A DNA stretch of 64,000 bases from Paenisporosarcina quisquiliarum (GCF_027563315.1 NZ_JAMKBJ010000002.1:310001-374000), one strand, 5' to 3'. Counted from the stretch's first letter, positions 10,031 to 20,212 are shown. Made by a program: numbers and translations. The notes: a model not told the origin generated them from the letters alone.

Positions 10031-10663
10031 ATGGAACATAAAAAAACCTATAATGCCATGGAATTAAAAACAAAACATGGCCATTTAATTATCGAAGGTC
10101 CCATTTCATCAGCAGATATTGCCCGTTACGACTTTCATGAAGATTTGGTGGCATTCCGACCTCCTGCGCAGCAACATAAGGCAGTCATTGAAATTGCCAA
10201 ATTGCCAGAAGGAAGAATTCTGATCGCACGTGATAACATGACCATTGTGGGCTATGTAACTTTCTTATATCCTGACCCATTGGAACGCTGGTCAAAAGGA
10301 CAAATGAACAACCTGATTGAACTGGGTGCCATTGAAGTTATTCCAAAATTCCGAGGAACCGGTGTTGGAAAGAGCTTACTTCGTGTCTCAATGATGGATG
10401 ATGCAATGGAAGATTATATCACCATTACGACAGAATATTATTGGCATTGGGATTTAAAAGGTACGGGCCTGAATGTTTGGGAGTACCGAAAAGTGATGGA
10501 AAAAATGATGAATGCAGGTGGATTGGAATACTTTGCAACCGATGATCCAGAAATCAGCTCTCATCCGGCTAACTGTCTGATGGCCAAAATTGGTTCACGT
10601 ATTGATAATGAATCGATCCAACGCTTTGATCAGCTGCGATTTATGAATCGCTTTATGTATTAA
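10031..10663 (+). CDS. acuA: protein lysine acetyltransferase AcuA
   Basis: This 210-residue GNAT-family enzyme acetylates and so inactivates acetyl-CoA synthetase in B. subtilis. The acetyl-CoA-binding motif RGTGVGKSLL sits near residue 115, and the family-specific EYYWHWDLKGTGLNVWEY segment follows it. The start is ATG after AGGTGGTG. It is first in acuABC, 23 nt before acuB, and divergent from its substrate gene acsA. Confidence 0.95.
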   Translation: MEHKKTYNAMELKTKHGHLIIEGPISSADIARYDFHEDLVAFRPPAQQHKAVIEIAKLPEGRILIARDNMTIVGYVTFLYPDPLERWSKGQMNNLIELGAIEVIPKFRGTGVGKSLLRVSMMDDAMEDYITITTEYYWHWDLKGTGLNVWEYRKVMEKMMNAGGLEYFATDDPEISSHPANCLMAKIGSRIDNESIQRFDQLRFMNRFMY

Positions 10664-10686
10664 ATCTGCAAAGGAGTTTTTGACCT

Positions 10687-11334
10687 ATGATTGTGGAACA
10701 AATGATGACAACTAATGTCGTGACTTTACAAGCTTCACATACGATTAAGGATGCGATTAATCTCCTTCGTGAAAAGAAAATCAGACATTTGCCGATTACG
10801 GATCATGATGGACATGTTGTAGGAATCGTATCAGACCGGGATATTAAAGAAGCCACTCCTTCCAATTTATTAGAAGGCCAGCATCAGGATGTATATGCGA
10901 CTACGCTTGAGGAGATTATGACGAAAAACCCGGTCATCGGTCACCCGCTTGATTTCGTAGAAGAAGTTGCCACTACTTTTTATGATCAGCAGATCGGGTG
11001 TCTGCCCATTGTTAGTGGAGGCAAATTAGTAGGAATCGTTACCGAAACAGATTTATTATATAAATATATTGAATTGACAGGTGCACACCAACCGGGTTCT
11101 CAAATTGAAGTCCGTGTACCGAATAAGCCAGGCATACTTTTTGAAGTATCCAAAGTTTTTCATGATCATCATTCAAATGTCTTAAGTGTTCTTGTGTATC
11201 CAGATAAACAGAATGACGACAACAAAATCTTAGTATTCCGTGTGAAGACGATGAACCCTCTCGGGATTATTGAAGATATACGTAAAGAAGGTTTCGATGT
11301 GCTATGGCCGAACATGCCGGGAATGACAAACTAA
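10687..11334 (+). CDS. acuB: AcuB, CBS-pair and ACT domain protein
   Basis: The 215-residue protein has two CBS domains (about residues 5-60 and 78-132) and a C-terminal ACT domain (about 140-205, opening EVRVPNKPGILFEVSKVF). CBS pairs usually bind adenine nucleotides and ACT domains bind small ligands, so a regulatory role in acetoin/acetate metabolism is likely; its partner is unknown. AAAGGAG precedes ATG. Its end overlaps acuC by 31 nt. Confidence 0.93.
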   Translation: MIVEQMMTTNVVTLQASHTIKDAINLLREKKIRHLPITDHDGHVVGIVSDRDIKEATPSNLLEGQHQDVYATTLEEIMTKNPVIGHPLDFVEEVATTFYDQQIGCLPIVSGGKLVGIVTETDLLYKYIELTGAHQPGSQIEVRVPNKPGILFEVSKVFHDHHSNVLSVLVYPDKQNDDNKILVFRVKTMNPLGIIEDIRKEGFDVLWPNMPGMTN

Positions 11335-12485
11335 AAAAACATGCGGTATACATATATTCGGATGATCAATTAGGTTACAAGTTTTCTGAGAAACATCCGT
11401 TCAATCAGAAGCGACTGACATTGACCACCGATTTATTGCAAAAAATGAATGCGCTTACAGAAGAAGATATCGTTGCACCACGTATTGCCACGGATGAGGA
11501 ATTACTACTTGCACATGACGGACGGTATATTGATATTGTCAAAAAAGCGAGTCAAGGACTTGTCACCCCTGCTGAAACCGAAAGCTTTGGAATCGGCACG
11601 GATGATACACCCATTTTCCCTAATATGCACGAAGCCAGTGCACGATTAGTTGGTGGGACTTTAACCGCCGTGGATTATGTTATGGAGAATAAAGCTTCCC
11701 ATGCACTAAATCTTGGTGGAGGACTTCATCATGGCTTCCATGGACGTGCATCAGGCTTTTGTGTCTACAATGACAGTTCAGTGGCAATCAAATACATACA
11801 GCAAAAGTATAAAGCACGTGTTCTCTATATTGATACGGATGCACACCACGGGGACGGCGTTCAATGGAGCTTTTATGACGATCCTGATGTTTGCACCATT
11901 TCCATTCACGAAACGGGAAGGTATTTATTCCCGGGAACTGGTAATGTTACGGAAAGAGGAACAGGTCAAGGCTACGGAACTTCATTCAATTTACCAATCG
12001 ATGCATTCACCGAAGATGAATCTTTCTTGGAGCTATATATGACGGCTTTCCGCGAAATCGCTGCTTACTTCAAACCTGACGTGATCATCAGTCAGAATGG
12101 AGCGGATGCACATTACTTTGATCCGCTGACTCATCTTTATGGAACAATGAAAATCTATCATGAGATTCCTAAACTTGCCCATCAACTAGCTCACGAATTT
12201 TGTGATGGCAAATGGATTGCCGTCGGTGGTGGAGGTTATGATATTTGGAGAGTTGTACCGAGAGCTTGGTCATTATTGTGGATGGAAATGAATGATATTC
12301 CACTTCCAGAAGGTAATCTACCAAAAGATTGGCTTGAAAAATGGCAACCGGAATCACCAGTTCCTTTAATTCCAACTTGGTTGGATCCAGAGAACTTATA
12401 TGAACCGATTCCGCGTAAAGAAGAGATAACCGAAAAGAATAAGCAAGTGCTGAATAAAGCACTGTATCCGATTCGGCAGCATTAA
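11304..12485 (+). CDS. acuC: AcuC, class I-like lysine deacetylase
   Basis: This 393-residue zinc-dependent deacetylase of the histone-deacetylase superfamily reverses AcuA acetylation of AcsA in B. subtilis. It shows the HHGFHGRASGFCVYND segment, the metal/charge-relay motif DTDAHHGDGVQ, a second metal Asp in NGADAHYFDPL, and GGGGYD near the C-terminus. The only plausible start is ATG 11304, inside the end of acuB, implying translational coupling; this adds about 10 residues to the N-terminus relative to the conserved VYIYS core. A shared terminator separates it from ccpA. Confidence 0.95.
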   Translation: MAEHAGNDKLKKHAVYIYSDDQLGYKFSEKHPFNQKRLTLTTDLLQKMNALTEEDIVAPRIATDEELLLAHDGRYIDIVKKASQGLVTPAETESFGIGTDDTPIFPNMHEASARLVGGTLTAVDYVMENKASHALNLGGGLHHGFHGRASGFCVYNDSSVAIKYIQQKYKARVLYIDTDAHHGDGVQWSFYDDPDVCTISIHETGRYLFPGTGNVTERGTGQGYGTSFNLPIDAFTEDESFLELYMTAFREIAAYFKPDVIISQNGADAHYFDPLTHLYGTMKIYHEIPKLAHQLAHEFCDGKWIAVGGGGYDIWRVVPRAWSLLWMEMNDIPLPEGNLPKDWLEKWQPESPVPLIPTWLDPENLYEPIPRKEEITEKNKQVLNKALYPIRQH

Positions 12486-12525
12486 AAAAGGAGTGGACTA
12501 CATTAACTGTAGTTCACTCCTTTTT
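12484..12525. terminator. bidirectional terminator between acuC and ccpA
   Basis: AAAAAGGAGTGGACTACA and its complement form a long stem with a TTAAC loop; A and T runs flank both sides. Confidence 0.85.
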
Positions 12526-13524
12526 CTATTTCACTGAATCTCTTTCTTCAATTCGGTGTGGCAAAATCACTGTTTTCTCATCAATTTGTTCTTTGTTCAT
12601 ATATTTTGTCAGCAAACGCATGGAAACCGCTCCAATGTCGTAAAGAGGTAACACCATACTCGTTAACTCTGGACGTACCATTCTTGCTAATTTAGAGTTT
12701 TCAAAACTGATGACTTCTACGTCCTCAGGAACATGAAATCCGGAATCTTGGGCTCCATGAATCAACCCAATAGCCAATTCATCATTTCCAGCAAAGAAAG
12801 CTGTTGGGGCATCTTGCAAGCTCTTCAATTTACTAAATGCCTCATAACCAGCATCATACGTAGCTTCACTTTCCACAACTAAATCTTCATTCATTTGAAG
12901 ACCTGCATCCCCCAAAGCTTTTTCATAACCCGTAAATTTAAATGCACGATTGATTGTAGAGGATAATGAGCCTGATACGTAGGCAATACGTTTATGACTA
13001 TTTTGAAGCAATCGATTAACCGCTTCATAGGCCGCCTGGTGATAATCGATGTTAACAGAAGGCATTTTCCCAGAAGGATCAATTGTCCCTGCCAAAACGA
13101 TTGGTACAGGCGATCTCTCCATCATGTTTAATAATTCCGTTGATACATGTTCACTCATAAACACAATTCCATCAACTTGTTTGCCAAACATCGTTTCAAG
13201 GAGTTGTAGTTCTTTATCTTCACGTTGATCGGAATTGGATAGAATAATATTATAGCGATACATGGTCGCAATATCTTCTATTCCACGTGCAAGTTCTGCG
13301 TAAAAAATATTTGAAATATCTGGTATAATAACGCCAACTGTTGTCGTCTTTTTGCTAGCCAGTCCTCTGGCAACAGCATTTGGGCGATACTCCAAACGCT
13401 CAATAACATCCAGCACTTTTTTTCGAGTTGCCGGTTTAACATTCGGATTGCCATTAACGACACGTGAAACCGTTGCCATCGATACATTGGCTTCACGTGC
13501 GACGTCATAAATTGTAATTGTCAT
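12526..13524 (-). CDS. ccpA: catabolite control protein A
   Basis: This 332-residue LacI/GalR regulator has its helix-turn-helix at residues ~3-24 ([21 protein letters not shown]), a [13 protein letters not shown] hinge, and the periplasmic-binding-like core. With HPr-Ser-P it binds cre sites and governs carbon catabolite repression. ATG is preceded by AAGGAG. The position between acuC and aroA is the same as in B. subtilis. Likely targets in this window are the cre-like sites at acuABC and sco. Confidence 0.96.
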   Translation of the reverse strand: MTITIYDVAREANVSMATVSRVVNGNPNVKPATRKKVLDVIERLEYRPNAVARGLASKKTTTVGVIIPDISNIFYAELARGIEDIATMYRYNIILSNSDQREDKELQLLETMFGKQVDGIVFMSEHVSTELLNMMERSPVPIVLAGTIDPSGKMPSVNIDYHQAAYEAVNRLLQNSHKRIAYVSGSLSSTINRAFKFTGYEKALGDAGLQMNEDLVVESEATYDAGYEAFSKLKSLQDAPTAFFAGNDELAIGLIHGAQDSGFHVPEDVEVISFENSKLARMVRPELTSMVLPLYDIGAVSMRLLTKYMNKEQIDEKTVILPHRIEERDSVK

Positions 13525-13605
13525 GTGCTACACTCCTTGCTCGGTCCCTATCTCATACCATCATATAATAGTTTTCTGGCGTTTTCCATCCTTACGCTAA
13601 GCGAA

Positions 13606-13637
13606 ATAAAAATACCGGTTCAGTAATTGAACCGGCA
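13606..13637 (-). terminator. terminator of the DAHP synthase gene
   Basis: ATGCCGGTTCA and TGAACCGGTAT pair around a 5-nt loop, then TTTTTAT on the minus strand. Confidence 0.8.
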
Positions 13638-13643
13638 TGAGTC

Positions 13644-14729
13644 TTAAACTTGGATTTCGTATTGTTTCATAAACTTTTGAAGTGAGTCGTAAAACTCATC
13701 AAATTGTTGCAAGTTCATTTGTTGAGCTGCATCTGACAAAGCAACTGCTGGATCCGGATGTACTTCTGCCATAACACCATCCGCCCCAATAGCAATAGCT
13801 GCCTTCGCTGTCGGTAATAATAAATCGCGACGTCCTGTTGAATGGGTTACATCCACAAATACAGGTAAGTGTGTTTCTTGTTTTAAGATTGGAACCGCTG
13901 AAATATCAAGTGTATTACGTGTCGCTTTTTCGTATGTTCGAATTCCTCGTTCACATAAAATAATTTGGTCATTTCCTTGCGAAATAATATACTCGGCAGC
14001 ATTGATGAATTCATCAATCGTTGCAGCCATTCCACGCTTCAATAACACCGGTTTATTAATAGAACCTGCTGCTTTTAACAACTCGAAATTTTGCATGTTA
14101 CGCGCACCGATTTGAACAACATCAATGTAATCCAATGCTTCTTCTAAATGGTGTGGAGTTACAATTTCAGAAACAACAGCAAGATTGTATTGCTGTGAGA
14201 CGCGTTTAAGAATTTTCAATCCTTCAAGCCCAAGACCTTGGAAATCATAAGGTGACGTACGCGGTTTGTAAGCTCCGCCTCGAATCATTCTCAAACCTTT
14301 TTGCTGGATGGCATCTGCTACTGCCGCAACTTGATCAAATGATTCTACTGCACACGGTCCAAAGACAAATGATGGTTTACCTTCCCCGATACGTTCACCA
14401 TTGACAACTACGATGGTATCTTCCGCTTTCTTTTTACGCGAAACTAGAAGAGCTTTACGATGATCGTCTTCCTGAAGTTCCAAAGCAGTTTTAAATAATT
14501 CTTTAAAAATGTGATCCACAGTTGATTGAGGAAGTGGACCCGCATTATTTTCTTTTATTAAGTTCAACATATGACGTTCGCGAAGAGGATCATATCGGTT
14601 GACACCTTGCTTTTCTTTTACTTTTCCTATTTCTTGTACGACTGCGGCACGCTCGTTGATTAAACGAAGTATTTCTAAATTCAGTTCATCTACATTCGTG
14701 CGCAAGCTATCTAATTCTTGATGGCTCAT
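13644..14729 (-). CDS. aroA: chorismate mutase / DAHP synthase fusion
   Basis: This 361-residue bifunctional enzyme of the shikimate pathway (B. subtilis AroA, also called AroG) has an N-terminal AroQ-type chorismate mutase (about 1-90, [20 protein letters not shown]). A KDPG-aldolase-like DAHP synthase follows (about 105-361), with [24 protein letters not shown] and [11 protein letters not shown] motifs. The fused mutase acts as the feedback sensor in the B. subtilis enzyme. ATG 14729 with GAGGAG is chosen over an in-frame extension of 37 residues that has no ribosome site and does not resemble the family. Confidence 0.96.
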   Translation of the reverse strand: MSHQELDSLRTNVDELNLEILRLINERAAVVQEIGKVKEKQGVNRYDPLRERHMLNLIKENNAGPLPQSTVDHIFKELFKTALELQEDDHRKALLVSRKKKAEDTIVVVNGERIGEGKPSFVFGPCAVESFDQVAAVADAIQQKGLRMIRGGAYKPRTSPYDFQGLGLEGLKILKRVSQQYNLAVVSEIVTPHHLEEALDYIDVVQIGARNMQNFELLKAAGSINKPVLLKRGMAATIDEFINAAEYIISQGNDQIILCERGIRTYEKATRNTLDISAVPILKQETHLPVFVDVTHSTGRRDLLLPTAKAAIAIGADGVMAEVHPDPAVALSDAAQQMNLQQFDEFYDSLQKFMKQYEIQV

Positions 14730-14811
14730 ACCTTTGATCTCCTCTCTTACCCATACGAAATTCACGAAATTAAAACGGAAGATGTATGATGCTTTTTTTG
14801 ATAATAGAACC

Positions 14812-14840
14812 ATTATAGTATGTGCATTTCTAAAAGTCAC
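14812..14840 (-). promoter_or_regulatory. sigma-A promoter of aroA
   Basis: GTGACT (14835-14840) and a perfect TATAAT (14812-14817) lie 17 bp apart on the minus strand, 83 bp before the start. Confidence 0.6.
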
Positions 14841-14904
14841 GTAAAATATCTTTAACGCTTCAACGCGCGAAAGTTTAGCAACTAATTATAATGCCATTTT
14901 TGAC

Positions 14905-14940
14905 AAAAGAAAGCCCACATATCAACGATGTGGGCTTTTG
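14905..14940 (-). terminator. terminator of ytxGH
   Basis: A perfect 11-bp stem AAAGCCCACAT / ATGTGGGCTTT, then a T-rich tail on the minus strand. Confidence 0.85.
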
Positions 14941-14943
14941 ATT

Positions 14944-15510
14944 TTATACGTTTTTCTTTTCTTCTACTGCTTCTTTCAAAGCCTGTGCAGTTGATGTTTC
15001 GTTCGAGCTTTCACCAGTAACCTCTTCCACTGTATTAGTTACAGTTTCCATGAAGTCAATTGGCTCTTCGCCTTCTGATGAAACAGTGCCATCATCCATC
15101 AAAGTTGGCGTTTTTGATTTAATAGACTTGACCTTATCAACCAATGGACCTGATTTTTCTTTTAATTGTGTTGATAATTGAGATGTCTTTTCTTTAGCAG
15201 TTGATGATAAATCTGCCGTTTTTTCTCGTAACTGAGAAGCTTGAGTAGTTACATCTCCACGAAGCTCAGCACCAGATTTAGGTGCAAGGAATAAAGCAGT
15301 CGCTGCTCCGATAATTCCTCCAACCAATGCTCCGATTAAGAAATCTTTAGAGTTCATTTCATCACTTGCATAAATAGGATCGCGGTATTGTCCATTTCCA
15401 TTTGAATACTCATAAGATTGAGGAAGGTATGCTTCCGTCTGATTTGATTTGTTTGTGTAGAATTCGTGGTTATACTTCGCTTCGTTATAGTTTGGTTTAT
15501 ATTGTGTCAT
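14944..15510 (-). CDS. ytxH: YtxH-family general stress protein
   Basis: The protein has 188 residues. Residues ~55-80 form a glycine-rich membrane helix (FLIGALVGGIIGAATALFLA) followed by PKSGAELR, the YtxH/GvpP domain signature. The rest is a long hydrophilic helix with coiled-coil character and an acidic tail; the N-terminus is Tyr/Asn-rich and probably disordered. In B. subtilis ytxGHJ are sigma-B/sigma-H-controlled stress genes of unknown mechanism. Here it follows ytxG by 12 nt; no ytxJ follows. Confidence 0.88.
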   Translation of the reverse strand: MTQYKPNYNEAKYNHEFYTNKSNQTEAYLPQSYEYSNGNGQYRDPIYASDEMNSKDFLIGALVGGIIGAATALFLAPKSGAELRGDVTTQASQLREKTADLSSTAKEKTSQLSTQLKEKSGPLVDKVKSIKSKTPTLMDDGTVSSEGEEPIDFMETVTNTVEEVTGESSNETSTAQALKEAVEEKKNV

Positions 15511-15522
15511 GTTAGTTCCTCC

Positions 15523-16008
15523 TTATTTTTGGGTATTGCTATATGATTTAACAGGTTCGTCTTGATAAATCGTGTAACCTGCTCTAGCTTCTTCGATTGC
15601 TTTTCTTTCTTTCCATTTGTCGCGGATGCCTAGAGCAACATTACTCCATTGCACTACTTGAGCGATTTTATCTTCATTACGTTCTACTTCAGTCGTAATC
15701 GATGAAGTAATACGTCGTACTGATGTATTCAAGCCATTTACTGACTCCCCTACATTTTTCACTGCATCGACCACACTGTTTAGTTTTTCAGATTTATATT
15801 GAATATCTGAAGCCAAAGCATTTGTCTTATGCAATAATTGTGTTGTTTCACTTGTAACACCTTGTAGTTGACCTTCTAATCCGGCCATTGTTCCTGAAAC
15901 TTCGTTAAGCGTCTTCTTCAACGATGTCAATGTCATCGCTAAACTTACGCAAAGAACGAGAAAACCTATAGCTGCAACCAACGCTGCTATGTATAATATT
16001 ATTTCCAT
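15523..16008 (-). CDS. ytxG: YtxG, DUF948 membrane-anchored stress protein
   Basis: The 161-residue protein has an N-terminal membrane helix (residues ~4-28) followed by a long coiled coil (~30-130) rich in Thr/Ser/Val at core positions, typical of DUF948. AGGAGG precedes ATG. It is the first gene of a two-gene operon with ytxH behind a sigma-B-like promoter, which fits a general stress role. Biochemical function is unknown. Confidence 0.88.
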   Translation of the reverse strand: MEIILYIAALVAAIGFLVLCVSLAMTLTSLKKTLNEVSGTMAGLEGQLQGVTSETTQLLHKTNALASDIQYKSEKLNSVVDAVKNVGESVNGLNTSVRRITSSITTEVERNEDKIAQVVQWSNVALGIRDKWKERKAIEEARAGYTIYQDEPVKSYSNTQK

Positions 16009-16043
16009 TCGTATTCCTCCTCTAGATTGTTCATACTACCTAT

Positions 16044-16069
16044 CTTCCCACACATAGCAGTAAATAAAC
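16044..16069 (-). promoter_or_regulatory. sigma-B-like promoter of ytxGH
   Basis: GTTTAT (16064-16069), 14 bp, GGGAAG (16044-16049) on the minus strand resembles the sigma-B pattern GTTTAA-N12-15-GGGWAT, 36 bp upstream of the ytxG start. Confidence 0.55.
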
Positions 16070-16116
16070 GTCTATGTTATTTTTATTCCACAAAAACATT
16101 TTATTTCCTGCACAAA

Positions 16117-16152
16117 AATAAAAACTCTAATCAAATATGATCAGAGTTTTTA
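16117..16152 (-). terminator. terminator of murC
   Basis: AAAACTCTGATCA pairs with TGATTAGAGTTTT around a 4-nt loop on the minus strand (one wobble), just after the murC stop. Confidence 0.8.
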
Positions 16153-16157
16153 TAAAC

Positions 16158-17453
16158 TTATATTTTTTGTTCAAAAGCAGCCTGGAATTTCTGTACATCT
16201 CCGGCACCCATGAATAAGTAAACAGCATTTTGGTGTTTCAGTAAAACATCAATTTCTTCGGTTTTAAGGACAACACACTTATCAATCAAATCACATAAAT
16301 CATCAATGGTTAAGTCACCAGCATTTTCACGTGCAGAACCAAAAATATCACATAAGTAGACATAATCGGCCGTTTCTAAGCTCTCTGCAAATTCCTTAAG
16401 GAAAGTGCGAGTGCGCGAAAACGTGTGAGGTTGGAAAATCGCAATGACTTCACGATCTGGATATTTTTGGCGTGCTGACTGGATGGTAACTTTGATTTCA
16501 GTCGGATGATGTGCATAGTCATCAATTAAAATCCGATCACCTTTTCTGCTTTCAGAAAAACGTCGTTTCACACCACCGAAAGTATGCAACTGTTGTTGAA
16601 TAATCTCTGCAGGGATTCCTTCATAATTACATAAAGAAATGACTGCCAGTGCATTCAATACAGCATGATCACCGAAAGAAGGAATTTCGAACGTTCGGTA
16701 AAATTCGTTTCGAACGAAAACATCGAAAGTTGAACCAGAAGTCGTTTTGATCACATTACGTGCTTCAAAGTCATTTTCTGAGCCGAAGCCATAAAATACG
16801 ACCGGAACATTGGCGTGTAGTTTTTGAAGATGTTCATCATCCCCACATGCAATAATCGCTTTATTCACCTGGAGTGCCATCGATTGGAAGGCCTCAACTA
16901 CATCTTCAATACCACCAAAGTAATCCGGGTGGTCAAAATCAATGTTTGTCATAATCATATAATCTGGATGATACGCTAAAAAGTGACGTCGGTATTCACA
17001 TGCTTCAAATGCAAAGTATTGCGCTTGCGATTCACCATGACCAGTTCCATCTCCAATTAAATATGAAGTTGGTGCAAAGCCACTTAATACATGTGACATT
17101 AAACCCGTTGTAGAGGTTTTACCATGTGATCCTGTAATTCCTACAGAGATGTACTGCCCCATTAAGTTCCCTAAAAACTTGTGGTAACGGATGACATCGA
17201 TTCCTAATTCGTTTGCGCGAATCAGTTCTTCATGATTATCTTTATATGCATTCCCTGCGATTACGGTCATGCCTTTTTCAATATTATCTGCGTTGAATGG
17301 CAAGATTTTGATGCCACGTTTACGAAGTGGATCTTCTGTGAAGAAATGTTTCTCTATATCAGAGCCTTGAACCTGGTTCCCTGCATCGTGCAAAATTTGT
17401 GCAAGTGAACTCATGCCAGACCCTTTAATTCCTGTAAAATGAAACACTGTCAT
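16158..17453 (-). CDS. murC: UDP-N-acetylmuramate-L-alanine ligase
   Basis: MurC adds L-Ala to UDP-MurNAc, the first step of the peptidoglycan stem peptide. From ATG 17453 (AGGAGG nine bases upstream) it has 431 residues, standard for the family; a 14-residue upstream extension has no ribosome site. The N-terminal nucleotide-sugar loop [13 protein letters not shown], the ATP loop [15 protein letters not shown] near residue 108, and the C-terminal YAHHPTEI and FQPHTFSRT motifs are present. It lies immediately downstream of sftA, as in B. subtilis. Confidence 0.95.
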   Translation of the reverse strand: MTVFHFTGIKGSGMSSLAQILHDAGNQVQGSDIEKHFFTEDPLRKRGIKILPFNADNIEKGMTVIAGNAYKDNHEELIRANELGIDVIRYHKFLGNLMGQYISVGITGSHGKTSTTGLMSHVLSGFAPTSYLIGDGTGHGESQAQYFAFEACEYRRHFLAYHPDYMIMTNIDFDHPDYFGGIEDVVEAFQSMALQVNKAIIACGDDEHLQKLHANVPVVFYGFGSENDFEARNVIKTTSGSTFDVFVRNEFYRTFEIPSFGDHAVLNALAVISLCNYEGIPAEIIQQQLHTFGGVKRRFSESRKGDRILIDDYAHHPTEIKVTIQSARQKYPDREVIAIFQPHTFSRTRTFLKEFAESLETADYVYLCDIFGSARENAGDLTIDDLCDLIDKCVVLKTEEIDVLLKHQNAVYLFMGAGDVQKFQAAFEQKI

Positions 17454-17593
17454 TTGTATAAACCTCCTGGGAAAGGTGCCCGTACTTTTTATCAATCTTC
17501 CTTACCCCATTATATCATCATTTAATCTTGCCTAGAAATGAACGATTTTTCCCACAATTATAAGGAGTGGGTAGGGTATTGTCATTCCTATTG

Positions 17594-20104
17594 TCAATCA
17601 TTGAAGAGTAACTGTAAATCATTTTCTGTAATAAACACTTCTCTTGCTTTACTTCCTCTTGATTCCGAAACATAACCATGCTGTTCCATTAAGTCTACGA
17701 GTCTCGCTGCACGGTTATATCCTATATGAAACTTGCGTTGCAGCAAAGAAGTAGATGCAGAACCTTGCTCCAAAATAAATCGGCAAGCTTCTTCAAATAA
17801 CTCATCCTGGTCTTCGGCCACTTCAAGTCGACGTACCAATTCCTCTTGTTCGAATAAATAGGATGGCTCTCCCTGACTACGTGCATGATCAATAATTTCT
17901 TCCATCTCTTCATCTGTTACATAGGTTCCTTGAATACGGATTGGTGCAGACATACCGTTGCCAAGGTAAAGCATATCTCCTCGACCGAGTAATCTCTCAG
18001 CCCCTTGGACATCCAGAATCGTACGAGAATCGATTTGAGAAGAAACTGAAAATGCGATTCGTGTTGGGATATTTGCCTTAATCAGTCCTGTGATAACATC
18101 TACAGAAGGTCGTTGAGTAGCGACTACTAAATGAATACCGCAAGCCCGTGCTTTTTGGGCAATTCGACAAATGGATTCTTCCACTTCCGTTGGTGCCATC
18201 ATCATTAAATCGGCCAACTCATCAATAACAATCAGCAAGTAAGGCATCTTTTGTGCAAATTGTCTTTTCTCTTCTGCCATTGCATTATAACGTGTGATAT
18301 CCCGGACACCTGTATGTGCAAACAACTGATATCGACGTTCCATCTCTTCTACTGCCCATTTTAGAGCAGCGGTTGCAGCCTTAACATCAGTAATTACCGG
18401 ACTGACGAGATGAGGGATATGATTGAAGGGTGCGAGTTCTACCATCTTAGGATCAATTAGGAGTAAATTCAATTCTTTTGGCGTGGCTTTGTATAACAAA
18501 CTAATCAATAAAGAATTAATACATACTGACTTACCAGATCCTGTTGCACCGGCAATCAACCCATGTGGCATTTTACGCAAATCAATGGTAATTGGTGTTC
18601 CAGTCAAATCCAATCCTAAAGCAGCTTCAAGCGGTGAGTCAGAGTCCGTGAAGTTTGAACTTCCTACAACCTCTGATAAACGCACAGGTCTGGAAGTTTG
18701 GTTCGGAATTTCGATTCCAATCGAACTCTTTCCTGGAATAGGTGCTTGAATCCGTATATCTTTTGCTGCCAGTGCTAATTTAAGATCGTCTGCCAGATTG
18801 CGGATTTTGCTGACTTTTGTGCCTTGACCAACTGTCATTTCAAATTGAGTAACAGCAGGACCTTGAACCATATTGACAATTTCTGCTTTCACTTGGAAAT
18901 AAGACAATGATTCGATTAACCTTGCAGCTTGCATGCTCATCCAGTCGTCGTCTTGTGTTTTTTGTTCAGGAGGAACTAAATATCGCTCTTTCGGAAAAAT
19001 ATAGCCAGGCTGAAGGTCTTCAGCAACTAATACTTCATCTTGCTGTGGATTAAAATCATTCGTCTTTTCTACCGTTTCCTCCACTTGTATTGGCTCAATT
19101 GCTTTACTTCGTAACTCTTCTTTTGGCATACTCACAGGTTTTATACTTGATAGTGCTTTAGCTTGTTGATACTTCGCCTTATCAGAATTAAGCATCATCA
19201 CATTAAAAGGCAATGATTTCTTTTTCTTTTCTGTAGAAGTGATATTGGATAACTGCTCTGAACTATTATCAGTTGAATCAACTACCGGTAAAGCACTTAT
19301 TACGGTAGTTTCCTCATCCACTACATTTTCAATCGTTGGTTGTTGCTCAATAATTACTGATTCGATTTGCTTTTCAGAAATAGGCTCAGTTGTAGTTAAC
19401 TCTATTGGTTCATTTTCTGAAATCTGATCAACCGGCGTTTGTTCAACGACTTGATTCGCATCCTTTTTAGCCAGCAACTCATCAATTGGAGATATTTTTG
19501 TCTGGTTAGCTATTTCTAAAACTGGCGCTTTTTCAATAGCCAATTGTTGATTGCCTATAATCGGCTCAGTTTGTTTGTTACTAGATTCAGATGGTTTTAT
19601 ACTTACTGCTTCTCTTGCAACGATTGTAGTCGCCGCTGATTCTTTACGTACTTCATCCACATTTTTTTTAGCTAATAAATCATCAATCGGAGATATTTTT
19701 GGTCGATTAAACCCATGGATGGGCGAAGGTACTTCGGTCGGTACGAACGGTTTCGATTGCACAGGTACCTTCGTTATTCTTGGCTTCGCTTCTTGTAAGC
19801 TCTCTCTCGGCGTCGGTTTTATTGTGTGTTCAATGCTTGGTTTTGCCGCATGATGCACAATGGTATTCTGCCGATGATTTTGCCATTGCTTATGCATATA
19901 CAAAGGTCGGTACTCTTCTTCTTTTTCGTCTACTTCTGATTCTTCATCTTCTGGACGCTCTCGTTCTTCGTCGCTGATCAGCGGGAAACGGAAAGGTGTT
20001 TTGGACTCTCTATATGTAGGCTGCTCGAGTTCTTCGATAAAATCTTCTTTTTCTATTGTTTCTTCTGAAAATACTTTTTTAAATGCTTTGGTCAACCAAT
20101 TCAA
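17594..20104 (-). CDS. sftA: SftA, soluble FtsK/SpoIIIE-family DNA translocase
   Basis: This 836-residue motor moves DNA away from the closing septum. Unlike FtsK and SpoIIIE it has no membrane helices, as is true of B. subtilis SftA. Residues 1-380 are a disordered, Glu/Pro/Lys-rich linker containing two copies of KISPID(D/E)LLAKK (136-147 and 203-214) and a conserved SLPFNVMMLNSDK motif near 297. The motor has Walker A GATGSGKS (519-526) and Walker B LLIVIDE (623-629). A winged-helix gamma domain closes the protein (~765-832). The start is TTG, with GAGGG six bases upstream; no better start exists. Confidence 0.94.
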   Translation of the reverse strand: MNWLTKAFKKVFSEETIEKEDFIEELEQPTYRESKTPFRFPLISDEERERPEDEESEVDEKEEEYRPLYMHKQWQNHRQNTIVHHAAKPSIEHTIKPTPRESLQEAKPRITKVPVQSKPFVPTEVPSPIHGFNRPKISPIDDLLAKKNVDEVRKESAATTIVAREAVSIKPSESSNKQTEPIIGNQQLAIEKAPVLEIANQTKISPIDELLAKKDANQVVEQTPVDQISENEPIELTTTEPISEKQIESVIIEQQPTIENVVDEETTVISALPVVDSTDNSSEQLSNITSTEKKKKSLPFNVMMLNSDKAKYQQAKALSSIKPVSMPKEELRSKAIEPIQVEETVEKTNDFNPQQDEVLVAEDLQPGYIFPKERYLVPPEQKTQDDDWMSMQAARLIESLSYFQVKAEIVNMVQGPAVTQFEMTVGQGTKVSKIRNLADDLKLALAAKDIRIQAPIPGKSSIGIEIPNQTSRPVRLSEVVGSSNFTDSDSPLEAALGLDLTGTPITIDLRKMPHGLIAGATGSGKSVCINSLLISLLYKATPKELNLLLIDPKMVELAPFNHIPHLVSPVITDVKAATAALKWAVEEMERRYQLFAHTGVRDITRYNAMAEEKRQFAQKMPYLLIVIDELADLMMMAPTEVEESICRIAQKARACGIHLVVATQRPSVDVITGLIKANIPTRIAFSVSSQIDSRTILDVQGAERLLGRGDMLYLGNGMSAPIRIQGTYVTDEEMEEIIDHARSQGEPSYLFEQEELVRRLEVAEDQDELFEEACRFILEQGSASTSLLQRKFHIGYNRAARLVDLMEQHGYVSESRGSKAREVFITENDLQLLFND

Positions 20105-20169
20105 TACAAACCCTCTTTTCGTGTCAATGCTTCCATTTTAGCAGGTTTGTTGGTCAAATCAAACGGCTT

Positions 20170-20212
20170 AAAAAAACTCTGCGCATCAAAATCCTTGAGT
20201 ACACAGAGTTTT
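20170..20212 (-). terminator. terminator of the ytpPQR group
   Basis: AAAACTCTGTG pairs with CGCAGAGTTTT on the minus strand (one wobble), followed by a T run, between ytpR and sftA. Confidence 0.7.

Noticed and set aside
13525-13605. cre-like sequence in the ccpA promoter region
   Set aside because: TCTGGCGTTTTCCA misses several fixed cre positions.
14730-14840. 37-residue N-terminal extension of the DAHP synthase
   Set aside because: It runs through the promoter (TATAAT at 14812-14817) and lacks a ribosome site.
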